Source: Blumeriella jaapii
Lineage: Eukaryota; Ascomycota; Leotiomycetes; Helotiales; Drepanopezizaceae
Assembly: GCA_009599575.1 (NCBI GenBank)
Contig: VWND01000073.1
Location: forward strand, 62,001 to 126,000
Length of the DNA stretch: 64,000 nt
Reading direction: 5' to 3'
The position numbers and the translations under genes were made by a program. Below the pieces are notes generated by a model. The model was not told the origin of the DNA, made no database searches, and saw only the letters and a list, made by a program, of their open reading frames with translations. This document shows positions 50,480 through 60,749 of the stretch, piece by piece; the stretch's first letter is position 1, and the number at the start of each line of letters is the position of its first letter.

Positions 50480-51061
50480 ATGCCATGAGATGTCCTGCTC
50501 ATGCACGATTGATTGAACAAACAAACCCCTGCCCTGTGTCGTGCTAGTCCTGGTCCTGGGCCTGGTCCTGGTCCTGATCCTGATCCACCGAGACCAACCA
50601 AAACAATACACGGCCATCAAAAAAAAGCATATAAAATCTACGCGGCGGCGGCACGTCCATCGGTGGGGCGTCAAGAGGCTTAACATCCTACTTGATATTC
50701 CGTGGGGTACAGTACGACTCTGTATAACGACCATCTTCTCCACTTTCTTTGCTTTTTGCTCTTCTCTGCATGCGAAATGATGGTCAGGCTGCCCGAAGTC
50801 GTGGCTCGACAGCCAATCGCCATCTCTCGCAGCTTTGACCAGATCCAACGTTTGAACTGGTCCCGGCCTCGGAGAAGAGACATCGGGCCTGGCGTCGTGC
50901 GTGTCGCAGGGTGTCGGGGTTTTGCTCATGGCGAGGAAGAAATCAGCAGAAGTGCATTGTTTTTCAGCTCCAGCTCTGGCCCCTCGCTTGCTTGCTTGCC
51001 TGCCCAGGCGAGCTGCGAGGCGAGCCAGCTCAGGAGGCCTTTTCGAACTTCTCGGTAAAGC

Positions 51062-51085
51062 ACAACAACAACAACAACAACAACA
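51062..51085. repeat. Microsatellite (CAA)n
   Basis: Eight CAA units in non-coding DNA. Confidence 0.9.
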
Positions 51086-51666
51086 CCACTCACGCCATCT
51101 CTCAAGCCGAGGGGCTATCAACCAGTCCATACCCACAGAACAGCACCTGCTTTCTGGTATGCGACAGACTCCAGCCAGACAGATACCGGATCGGATCAGC
51201 GTCCGGACTGTCAGTCTCGGAATCCGTGAGTTAGCAGCAAGAGCCGGTGCGGAGCGGCACGACAGAGCGCGACGGCGTTCCCACTTGTCAGACCGTTTTT
51301 GTTTCCTGAACGAATCTAGGCACTTTCTGGCGACGGATGGACATGCATTGTCATTGGAACCGTCTTTGGTCACGCCACGCTTTCTGAACGAGGGCGCTCG
51401 GAAGAATTTAGGTCGCCTCTTTCTCAGACACCGCTAGACTTCCTAACCGTTGCGCCACGTCTGCCAGTGTGAGTGTCATTGCAGAACGAGCATCGAAGGA
51501 GCATGTCCAGTACTGTACCTGTGTGCCGAGAGAATCCGGTGCAGGTTTGGTGCCGTTGTCCTACCTCCATCACCCGTCGTTACTCTGGCCTCGGAATCCT
51601 CGGTCAGTCGTGAGCTTCAGGTCTCAGGTCGGCGACTTGCTCCGTCACTTGTTTACAATACAGTCA

Positions 51667-51680
51667 GTACAGTACTGTAC
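51667..51680. promoter_or_regulatory. 14-bp palindrome GTACAGTACTGTAC
   Basis: Perfect inverted repeat. The same palindrome occurs at 52,508-52,521, and its half sites are frequent in the intergenic DNA of this window. Function unknown. Confidence 0.45.
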
Positions 51681-52319
51681 TTGCCTTGGTCGAGCTCGTC
51701 GCTGTCAGCCTCCACGTGATAATCTTGCGTACACAGTACTGTCTGTAGTAGATTCTTCCCGTCTCTCTTCCATGACTCGTGCGCCTCGACTAACGATCGC
51801 TCGGGAAGAATGTGGCTAAAATCGTGCGCTGCATTGATTTGCCCCTGCGACGAGGAGGCATGCAGTGATGAACTCACTCACTGCTCCAGAACATGACCAG
51901 AACATGAGACTCGGCAAGTTCTGCACCGACAGATGTGTGAGCACTGTATGTACCATAGTACGTACGGTGGTGAGACAGCTATGTGCACACAGTACAGCTC
52001 AAGATGCAGAGAGACCTGCAGATGACCATGAACAAGAAATCTCAGACCCAGCCAAGCTTCAGAGAGAGAGGCCGGTACCCTGCTGCCGTGCACATCGCAG
52101 CTCGATCCACATCTTCTTCCATGCCCTGGTTGTGACGGCATCCACTTTCTCGCAAGCTTCCCTCTTGTTTGGTTTGCCCCTGAGCATCTCTCTGGCCCAG
52201 GCGCAAGACCAGACCAACAAGACCGACCACACTTGCTGACGATCTAGCACACCGAGCATAGACCGTCTGGACTGACTGCTGTGAGCGTGCGCCATGAGCC
52301 GCGCGCCCTGCGGCCCGTG

Positions 52320-52322
<3 letters not shown>

Positions 52323-52363
<41 letters not shown>
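52323..52363. repeat. Microsatellite (GA)n
   Basis: About 20 GA units. Confidence 0.9.
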
Positions 52364-52366
<3 letters not shown>

Positions 52367-52502
52367 GAGTATACAGAAATCTGGTCTTGTATCTTCTGCC
52401 CAGCAGTCTCGATCAGGAGTCGCAGTAGCAGGTGCTGTAGATTGCCGCCTGATAGCATTAGAGGAGTAGAGTGACGGCGACTACGACAGTACTCCTCTGT
52501 CT

Positions 52503-52521
52503 GTACAGTACAGTACTGTAC
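52503..52521. promoter_or_regulatory. Overlapping GTACAGTA/TACTGTAC sites
   Basis: Three overlapping octamers, including the 14-bp palindrome at 52,508-52,521. Unknown role. Confidence 0.45.
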
Positions 52522-53555
52522 TTACTGACTCTGCGAGACTCGCAAACCGACTCCAAGCAGCAAGGGAACGGCAGAGATCGACCTTGCTTCCGGTCTTCCA
52601 AATCTCGCCAATCTCACATAAACGGCCATCTGTCTTAGCTTCCGTGCTACAGTGCTGTACATACCTGGCCCCGAGCCAGCCCGAGCGAGTCGTTGCCCTG
52701 CCCTGCATGGTCTAGGAGCAGCTCGATCCTTTGGCAGCCTTGAATCTTTCCAAGCGTCTCGAGGTACTGTACATACGGAGCTTTGGCGACGGTGGGTGCT
52801 GGTGGTGGGTGGTACAAGTCCTTTTGGAACGAGCATCGGCAGGATGTAGGGCTTGCCATACTGAACCCTCTCGCTGCAGAGACACTTGCACTTCTTGTGA
52901 CACCCAATCCCATCATGCACTCGTCATGCTAGCAAAGTGTTCCTTGCCGTCATGCGCATTGTTGAGCAATCTCAGGGCCATGATACAGCGACGGCATTTC
53001 CAGCGCGCGTACAGGCCGGCTGGCCAATGATAGCCAACAACATCCACGCCGTTGACGATACTTATAGAAGTTACCACATTCAAATCGATCTTAGTCCGTA
53101 AGAAATTAGCTCGCCGCGTTCAAAGAATGCTCTTGGTGGTGCGGCCAGCCTTGCAAAGTCTTCGCCTGCTACAACGAGATTGGCTCGATCGGTTTGTCCT
53201 TCCTCGCCGCGCATCTATGGGAGGTCATGGGAATCACGCTGTATGCTACAGTTTGTCGATGAAAGGTGAGACCTACTCACCTCATCATGTTTGACTGAGT
53301 GAGATTGTCCTGTTTGACTCGCCTCTGCAGCCCAGCCTGCATCGTGGTCTATCAAACTGCCACGCCGAGCTAGCTAAAAGACAACAAGCACACAGCCCAA
53401 ACAATAGGATTGAGGTGACATTGTTTGAGATATGGGGAAGATACGGCCATATCGGTATGATTAGATGTCAATTACTAGGCCTATTGAAGAGACGGCTTCT
53501 GTAAAAGCAGCCTCTCACACCGCTATCTTCCTTGATGGAGATGGAGATGCTCAAG

Positions 53556-54308
53556 TCACAGCTTGTGTAGGGTCTTAGGCTTTCCTGGCACAGCGACGAG
53601 TAGCTTCCCGTTCTCTGGGACCACTTCTGCTTCCTGGCAGTCTTCGATTGCCACACTATTTGCGAATTGTACCACAATGAAGTCGATTGGCTTGCCACCC
53701 AGCACCACCATCGGAGCATGCCAGGTCCCAGCTCCATAGGTGACGGCCTGTGCCCCATTGGCAAGGAACGCCCTGACTCTTCGGAGATCTGGAAGGCCTC
53801 GTCCGGGCAAGTCATCTCTCGCCAGCTCTGGTGATGAGGGGACTGGGAGGTGTTGAACACCTGCTGCGGGCGGCAACGAAGGCGCGACAATGACGAGATA
53901 GCGAAGCCGGTCTGCTTCTGCAGCGGAGAGACCCAGCGGTATGAAAGTCTGTGTCGTATATGGGTGTCGTTCTAAAATTTTGATTGGAAAATTGCCTTCC
54001 ACGCCGGGAGCGCGGCTCCTGAGGAGAGCTCTGGGAGCACAAACAAACATGTTCATGACTGCTTTGGAGGCTACCTTGCTGGGAGCAAAAGGATAGTAAT
54101 CCTTCATATGAGTGACATCCAGATACTTCAAAGCGCTCCCTTGATTCGCCTGCGCCGCATTTGGCGGCAGGCTCGACATTGCTGAGGACGGTACCAGTGA
54201 TGGTGCCGGGTTTTCGATCACGGTTCCAAATTTTGCGAAGCCTGCACCACTCAGAGCCTCGGGTTCGATCAAAACCTCGCGAGGAGGACCTAGGATCGAC
54301 TCGGGCAT
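53556..54308 (-). CDS. DAL3: Ureidoglycolate lyase (allantoin catabolism)
   Basis: Splits ureidoglycolate into glyoxylate and urea, the last purine-specific step of allantoin use after allantoinase and allantoicase (EC 4.3.2.3); soluble. Single exon, 250 residues, usual for the fungal family. Visible hallmarks: FAKFGTVIENP near residue 25, ILERHPYTTQTFIPLGLS near residue 110, and the C-terminal block VTYGAGTWHAPMVVLG, IDFIVVQFANSVAIEDCQEA. In the family, the His of HPYTTQ-like and TWHAP segments lie in the active site. The ATG at 54,308 is the first in frame, and the N-terminus (GPPREVLIEPEALSGAGFAKFG) fits. Divergently placed from the gene at 55,213. No GATA-factor site pair is obvious upstream, although these genes are often nitrogen-regulated. 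Confidence 0.93.
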   Translation of the reverse strand: MPESILGPPREVLIEPEALSGAGFAKFGTVIENPAPSLVPSSAMSSLPPNAAQANQGSALKYLDVTHMKDYYPFAPSKVASKAVMNMFVCAPRALLRSRAPGVEGNFPIKILERHPYTTQTFIPLGLSAAEADRLRYLVIVAPSLPPAAGVQHLPVPSSPELARDDLPGRGLPDLRRVRAFLANGAQAVTYGAGTWHAPMVVLGGKPIDFIVVQFANSVAIEDCQEAEVVPENGKLLVAVPGKPKTLHKL

Positions 54309-55212
54309 ATCGTTCGGCGGAGATGTCTTCTTGCTTTCGATGTTCGACGCGGCCGTACCGTATCACACTGAATTCGGTCGGATCTTGAAGGTCGTTTGTA
54401 CAGTAGGAGCACGGGCTGAGCGGTCGGTCACGTGTCAATCAAAACATCCTCCCGTCATATATAAATTCGCGTATGTTCAAATGATTATGATTATGATGCA
54501 AAGCTCTTACTACTAGGCCTTGGGCAGTGAGCGCCCTGCTATTGAGACCTTCTCTCTCTCTTTTTCTCTTTTGCATTCTGAGCACTTGCTAAAGACGAAT
54601 GCCTCTCATCACCTCCCTCAACTCAAGCGGCCGCGGACTTGCTGTTTGTCGGGCATGAGATGCTCTCTCTGCTACAATAGATCCTACTACAATGAGTCCT
54701 ACAACAATAGAAAGGCCTTTCTCCCAACGCGTTCAATTGTCTTTGTCGGGTCGGACGGAGTGCGCTGTTCCCTCGCTGATTTTCAGGCCACTTGCCATTT
54801 GTTATTGTCTCCTTCGCTACCGAGGGTGGTCAACAATGACCTCGTTAAGCGAGTTTTTACTTCGGCGTCGACCATGACAATAGCAAGATTATCCCCTGCC
54901 CAATGCCCTTGATTACCACAACAGCACGCACAATACCAATTGACCCGACTTACAGCACTCGCCTAGCAACAATGGCAACGACAGCTTCTGCTAGCTATCC
55001 TGTCTGGCTGACAATAGGAATCAGATTTTCTCATCAAGTACAAATACTTGTCACTTCCTGCACTCTTCTCTCTTCCTCACCACGTCCAGAAACATCTTCC
55101 ACGATACTAGAGTTCTTCCCAATTTCTCTGTCTCCTCGTTCTGGATACCCAGCTGCCAACCCCCTTCTTTCTTACCAACGCACACAAGCTTCCAATCCCA
55201 TCAGCCTTCAAG
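54309..55212. promoter_or_regulatory. Divergent region between DAL3 and the gene at 55,213
   Basis: About 0.9 kb with no supported gene. TATA-like CATATATAAATTC lies at 54,457 and GTACAGTA at 54,398. From 55,111 to the ATG at 55,213 the frame of the next gene is open but has no ATG; a TAG at 55,108 closes it, so an upstream spliced exon is possible but not shown. Confidence 0.45.
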
Positions 55213-55284
55213 ATGGACCCCTCCTTGCTTACCAACGTAAGGGAGCTCCCAGTCCCATCAGACCTCCCGAGGGACCCCTTCTGG
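55171..55284 (+). repeat. 57-bp imperfect tandem duplication across a start codon
   Basis: Unit 1 is 55,171-55,227, unit 2 is 55,228-55,284. Shared pieces are CTTACCAACG, GAGCTCCCAGTCCCATCAG (with differences) and GGGACCCCT. The ATG at 55,213 sits in unit 1 where unit 2 has GGG. 57 bp is 19 codons, so the frame is kept. Confidence 0.8.
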
Positions 55285-57222
55285 TTCGCCCGGTTCACCG
55301 GAGATTTCTACGATGGTATGTCCTTCCGTTGAAGCATCTCGTTGACTGAGCTAATACGACTATAGCCAATGGCGCCAACCTGGGCCCGATTGTCATGCCC
55401 ATCATCCCAGAGGAATGCTTCCTCGTTGGCGCTGCAATCGAGGCTGCAGCTAGGCAAGAGCGTGGTGGCTCTGATGGTAGTGGTGAGTGCTCGGAATCGC
55501 AATGAATCGTTGGTCTTGAGAACTAATTTTTCACAGTTCTCGGGGAGGACGATGATGTCCAAACCAACGTTGAGAATCCTACCCATCCCAACGCTGACTT
55601 TCTCGGGAAGAACGATGATGTTCAACCCACCATTGAGACTTCTGACGATGATTCTTCGTACGAAGATGAGTCTCAGAATGAGTCCGGTATGTCCATTTTT
55701 GTTTTTTTCCGTCCTCGTCCCTCAATCCGGTCAGATATAAGATTCTTGCACATGCTTTCAGGCCTTCTCATTCGCACATTGACTTCAACATCCCCTCTTG
55801 TTGCCAATGCTGATCTTGTCGCAGACAATGGCCAGAAGTCTTCAGGGAAACCTCCTCCTCGGCACGGGGCCGCCCGCAGAGCGACTACCCCACCGATTTC
55901 TTCCCTTCACTCTTCTTCGCGTGAGGCTCCGGCTTCCGCCCACCAAGATCCGAGTGGCGATGGCGAATTCTACTCTTCGATCGCCGAGCGTCGAAAGATG
56001 ATGCGTCGGAGCAGCCAGGTAAGTTTCTTCCGTCCCAGATTTCTAGCCAAGCATCTACTAACTCATCAAGCAGCCTGGACGAAACAAGAGATCATATCTC
56101 GAGGAGGAGGAGGATGAGGACGAGGAGCTGACTCCAGTCCACGTCAGCAAGAAGCTCAAGACCCAAGCCTCGGAGAGGGCCACTTCAGTCGAGAGCTCCA
56201 ACTCATCCTCCGACTTCACCCCAGCCAGGAAAACCCTCCCATCCAAGAAGAGAAATCGCGATGATTACGAGGACAGCCAGACTCTTGAGAAGGCTGTCCC
56301 AGGATCGAAGAAGCAGAAGAAGAAGCCCGTTGGCGAGAACGAGATCGCCGATGACATTGTAAGTTGCTGCTTGTGCCCACTCGTTCTTATCCATTACAGT
56401 ACCAGTCCCGAAATTTATGAAGTGTTTGCTGACTCTGAGAAAGCAAACTCCATCCAAGAAGAACGATCGCGATGATGACGACGACGACGACGACGACGAT
56501 GAGACTCCCTCTCCAGTTGAGAGCTCCAACACATCCGATTACACCCCTGCCAGAAAGACTGTCCCATCCAAGAAGAACGATCGCGATGAAGACGATGGTA
56601 CTCAAACTTCCAAGAAGACTGTCCCTGGGTCCAAGACGCAGAAGAAACCCGTTGGCAAGAACGAGATCGCTGTTGACATCGTAAGTTGCCGCCCGCTCTC
56701 ACTGTCCTATCCGCTGATGTTCTTGATCCCCAGAATGCTGTTGCCACCAAGCCTGTTGCAAAGCGACCCCCAAAGATAGATCTGCCGCCCATGCCAGAGT
56801 ACGACGAGTCACAGGTTGGAGGATCTGGCTGGTCACAGTTTGAGAATGATGCTCTCTACTATTGCATGGTTGAGCGTCGCAACCGCGAGATTGACGAGAA
56901 CCTTGTTCCGTTGAAAGACACCAACTTGTTCAAGCTGATGGCTCAAAATCGTAAGTTGATTCCATGATGTATCCGAGATTGACGATATGCTGACGCGCGT
57001 TCAAAGTGCAAGCCTACTTTTCAATTGAGCGTCCACCCAACGGCTGCAAGAATCAATGGTAAGCAACTGAAAGCTTTCTTTCCGTCCCGCCGATCGGTAC
57101 TTCATGGTTGATCTAACGCATTTATCTACAGGAACCGCAAACTGCGCGAGCTTTACGGATACGATGAGCGAGGCACTGGCAAAACCGAAGCCACCTCCAG
57201 CCAAACCAAGAACCGAAAGTAA
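55213..57222 (+). CDS. Lysine/acid-rich protein with SANT-like C-terminus, unrecognised
   Basis: Nine exons. Introns are 55,316-55,365, 55,483-55,536, 55,687-55,761 (or -55,824), 56,019-56,073, 56,359-56,443, 56,681-56,733, 56,951-57,006 and 57,059-57,131. The protein has 502 residues, or 481 with the later acceptor; both close in frame. The N-terminus has RDPFWFARFTGDFYD and GPIVMPIIPEECFLVGAAIE. The middle is disordered, with duplicated PARKT-PSKK...VPGSK-QKK-PVG-NEIA-DI blocks in exons 5 and 6 and a run of about ten Asp. The C-terminus (GWSQFENDALYYCMVERRNR, then RPPNGCKNQWNRKLRELYGY) looks like a Myb/SANT-type helical domain: spaced aromatics, an acidic first helix and a basic last helix with a GCKNQW core. 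Basic clusters suggest a nuclear protein; DNA or chromatin binding is inferred. I do not know its name. Confidence 0.75.
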
Positions 57223-58620
57223 AAGACTGCGTGATGGCTTCTTTCTCGTCTCATTACACGTCTATACCTTTCTCTTCTTGGCTCTCCTCTTCTCTTCATC
57301 TTTTCTCTTTCTTCATAGGCCAGGCTTACCGAATTTGCCTCGAGCCGTTCATGTACTCTGCAGCGTCTCCGACTTGGTGGCTTCTGTTTTTGCAGCTGTA
57401 CTGTAGCTTCTTCCAATGTTCCGCGAGGGGAGGGAAGTTCTATTCTACTCATTCACCACGGACTCGTGACGTTTTCCTCTTGGGGAACTGTACCGCAGTT
57501 TAAATAGGTGCGCGGCATGCTTGGTTGGCTTTGCGAAACTGAGGCTGGATCCTCATTCATGTATGTACTTAAAGCGCGCAGCAGATACAGATTCTCACAT
57601 CTTGCAATCGAATGAAATGGTCCCCGAATTTTCAACCAGGTCCTGCATCGCTTTGTGAACGACTTGGTTTGAACACTTGTTTCTTATATCGTGGTCCAGA
57701 GGGGTTTTTTCTTTTTCGAAAAAGCCACCTCTGTAGTACTGTAGTTACCTTGGTAATCACCTAGCTAGGCATCAAGGAAGAATTCAGTAGGCACCTAGAA
57801 GAAATTGGGGTTGGTACACCAAAATTCTCGAATACCACTACATTGTCAATTCCACAGCTTTTTGAATACTCAATGCTGTACAAAAAACTATTGATGATGT
57901 CAGGAAAGAACGGTTAGCGTATTTTAGTATTTCGTAGAACAGATGCTCTAACAATAGCCTCTCATTGAACCGTCTAATGTACTTATACATTTAAGTACTC
58001 AGTTCAACACAGCTGCTATTTGAAACAATGGTGTTACGATGCAACGTCGCTCTGGTATAAGTACTAAGTAGGTACTTGCTTAAGAGGTACTTGTAACAAA
58101 CACAGTTACAGTATCTCTTGTAACACATTTACAGTAACTCTTGTAACACAGCTACAAATCTACTGCACACACACCTCTAGATGGAAATCACGGAATATAG
58201 TAAATCCGTCGGACGTACAGTATAACACGCTTAATACTGTACATCACTTCTTCTACAGTGCCTACAGTTCAGTACGGCTTCAACATCCTCAAGTCAATCG
58301 CAACTTGCCTTCCTTGCCTTCCCCACCAGCACAGATCAAACTACACGCCTGTGAAAGCGACTGGCCTGCCACGTTCGTTATCATTGTACCTCCGCAACAG
58401 TGAATGGCAAATGTGGAGGCGTTGTTCAGTGGAGCCGATGAACTCTCGACGCGCCAGAGCCCCTTGCGAATTCACCTCTCTCGATTGTACTCGACTCTCA
58501 CAGTGGCTTTGACGTGGTCTCAAGACTTCACGTCTGCGATCTAAATCGACCCGAGCTCTCCGGTACTTACTTCACCCTCCACAACAAATCAGCCCACCGA
58601 CCGAACTGCAAACCTCCACC
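57223..58620. other. Intergenic region with short direct repeats
   Basis: No gene is supported. At 58,090-58,165 the motif CTCTTGTAACACA occurs twice, with related ACTTGTAACAAACAC once, interleaved with TTACAGTA. AAGTACT/AGTACTT steps recur from 57,980 to 58,095, and octamers lie at 58,215 and 58,235. A TTTTTTCTTTTTCGAAAAAG inverted stretch lies near 57,704. Confidence 0.5.
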
Positions 58621-60005
58621 ATGGCGGCCATAAACATGGATATCGAGATGGACATTGATATGGGATTGTCCGAGGACCTGATCATTCCAGAGGCCGACAT
58701 TCTCCCCGAGCTCCAGGTTTCCGTGAGCTGCGACTCCAACATGACAAGTCTCCAGGTCGCAGGCTAACCTCTCGACAGTCTCTACAAGACACCGATCTCG
58801 TCCTAGATACCCCCAACGACATTACAGAAGCAAATGCCCGCACGCCCACGCCTCAGAAAGTCCACCTCCGAGGTCTGGACAACCTCACCACCAAAGACAT
58901 CCTAAGTTTCGCCTCCGAGTACTTCGATCTCCACCGACCACTGCGCGTTGAGTGGATTGATGATACCTCTGCCAACCTCATCTACGACACTCCTGAGATC
59001 GCGCAAACAGCTTTGGCTGCCTTTGCCGCAGTCGAAACCGCGGATGTATCGCAGATTCCAACCCTGCAAGCAATCCCTGCAAAGACCTTCCCTCTCCGCC
59101 CCGAAACACAATTGGCTGTCAGATTAGCTGTGGTGGGAGACCGAAAGCAAGCTGGAGCACGCGAACGAAGCAGATTCTATCTCTTCAACCCAGAGCATGA
59201 TCCAGCCGAGCGTCGCAAACGGAACAACAGAGGCCCAAGGACATATCGAGATAGGGAAGATGGGGGTTATCGAAGCCAAATGTACGACGACAACGAGCAA
59301 GAAAAGAGGGAGCGTGAGTCTAAATTCGATGCTTCGCTCTATGACGACGATGCAGCAGCTATAGCAAAACGTGCCGACAGAACTGCTCGTCCGGGTTCGT
59401 CGGCGGGCAGCGACACGCGAGGCCGGGCAGATCAGGGCGGTCGGTATTCAAGACCTACCGGCAGAGAGCTGTTCCCGTCGCACGAGGACAGAGGGGGTGG
59501 GAGGTTGCGAAGCAGAAGTGCTTCTCCAATCCGAGATAGAGATGGAGATCACGACATGGTAGAGACTCGCATTTTGGAGAGGAGGCGGAGAGATAACGAG
59601 GTGGCTTCTGCAAACCGGATGAAGGCGCAAGCTATCAAGGCGCATCTGAGAGAGGCCAGTGCTACGAAGGAGCTATTCCCCCAAAAGACAAACACCCGTC
59701 ATCGCAATGCAGCAGCATTCAACGCCGCCGATGAGACAGCCGACTTGTTTGCCAACAAAATGCCCGTTCCGTTCATGGATGGTAGCTCAGATAGTCTACC
59801 ACGAGGTGGATCTCTAGCTACTAGGATCACGACCCGCGGTTCTGCTCTGACGCCATCTTCTCAAGGGTTCAACATCAAAGGAGCTGCTCGGGTGAAGGAG
59901 TTGTTTCCTGCTACCTTGGGCGATAACTCTGGCAAGGAGCTTTTTTCAAACAAGCTGGAAGGCAGAGGCCGGCAGAGACAGAAGGCGGAGGATCTCTTCT
60001 ACTGA
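58621..60005 (+). CDS. NCBP3-like nuclear cap-binding protein (DUF2414)
   Basis: Homologue of nuclear cap-binding subunit 3, which binds capped RNA and the CBC/ARS2 machinery in mRNA export. Two exons, 442 residues. The intron 58,723-58,778 has GTGAGC and a GCTAAC branch point; an alternative donor at 58,717 stays in frame. The RRM-like domain at about 65-125 reads KVHLRGLDNLTTKDILSFAS, then RVEWIDDTSANLIYD; VEWIDDTSAN-like is the NCBP3 signature in place of RNP1. An RSRFYLFNPEHDPAERRKRN segment follows. The C-terminal half is Arg/Asp-rich and disordered, with repeated ELFP-type motifs (about residues 264, 331, 356, 406, 420 and 439). The N-terminus is acidic (MDIEMDIDMG). The family call is strong; the function in fungi is inferred. 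Confidence 0.85.
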
Positions 60006-60749
60006 TACTGGCGGACGTGAAGATTGTGCCACGCACCATAGGATATTCGGACGATGTCCTCAAGGTCAGCTCTGCTATTGCAAGCCTTGCAATCTTGATG
60101 GGGTGGGAGGGTATGCCATCAATCAAGATTGCGCCTTCTGTGGTGGTACACTCCGCAAGCAACAATGCTCAGCGAAAGCGCCATGGGCCATACAGGACTA
60201 TGATAGCCGGCGCTCGCGAGGGGAGGCGGCGTGAGTTCTGCATACTGCAATACGGACGTCGATGGAAGAACGATGAAGAGTACAGGGTGTGTTTGCCATT
60301 TCCTCTGCTATACCTAGGAAGTCAGATGCAGCAGTCTCGACTCCTCGGCGTCTGCAGACCGCAGTCTTGCCGTCCCATTTCATTCTATGTCTGCAAATAG
60401 ATGCGTCTGCTGATAGAAGATCAATCGATGCAGAACGCGTTGCCATATCACACGTTTCCGTACCTATCTCAATCCATTGGGGTTCCCTCGATATGTAAAC
60501 ATTGACTCTGCGCCACCGCTTGACTTAGAAGTGCTGTTCGTCCTCCTTGACTGTCCTTACAGTACCAGTTGGGATATGCGCTGTTCTCGAATGTGCTCGT
60601 CAAAGCAAGGTGGTACTTTGTAAGGCCCTTCGCTTGCACTTCGTAGCTCAAGTCAAGTCAACAACCGCACCTTCCCTTGCGCATCGCCACGCCCAGAACT
60701 CGCAACTCAGCGCCAACCACGCTCTCAGTTCCAGTCTCGACCTGTCTAG
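60006..60749. other. Intergenic
   Basis: Contains the NCBP3-like 3' region and the 5' region of the next gene. No coding region I can support. The stretch up to 60,749 includes CTTACAGTACCAG at 60,556. Confidence 0.4.

Larger units (their letters stand above)
46823..53555. promoter_or_regulatory. Gene-poor region of about 6.7 kb upstream of flbD
   Basis: I find no credible gene on either strand. Open frames overlap each other in many phases and have simple-sequence composition. The region holds many microsatellites (CAAG near 48,190, CCAG near 48,815, CTAC near 49,212, CT then C25 near 50,440, CAA near 51,062, GA near 52,323) and nine of the 16 TACTGTAC/GTACAGTA octamers. Large upstream regions and long leaders with short upstream frames are usual for fungal developmental regulators. 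I infer that part of this is flbD leader and promoter. Confidence 0.5.

Noticed and set aside
50387..51373. Long minus-strand open frame of 328 codons
   Set aside because: Composition is dominated by simple repeats (poly-Gly from the C25 tract, Arg-Thr and Cys runs), frames on the other strand are equally open, and no domain or splice context supports it.
51411..51470. tRNA-like 5' half on the minus strand
   Set aside because: TGGCGCAACGG fits an internal box A and GCAGACG could be an acceptor strand, but no box B (GGTTCGA) or matching 3' acceptor is present downstream, so it is at most a fragment.
53052..53294. Basic plus-strand frame of 80 codons near DAL3
   Set aside because: It resembles a small ribosomal protein only in being basic; no family match, start context or splice support.
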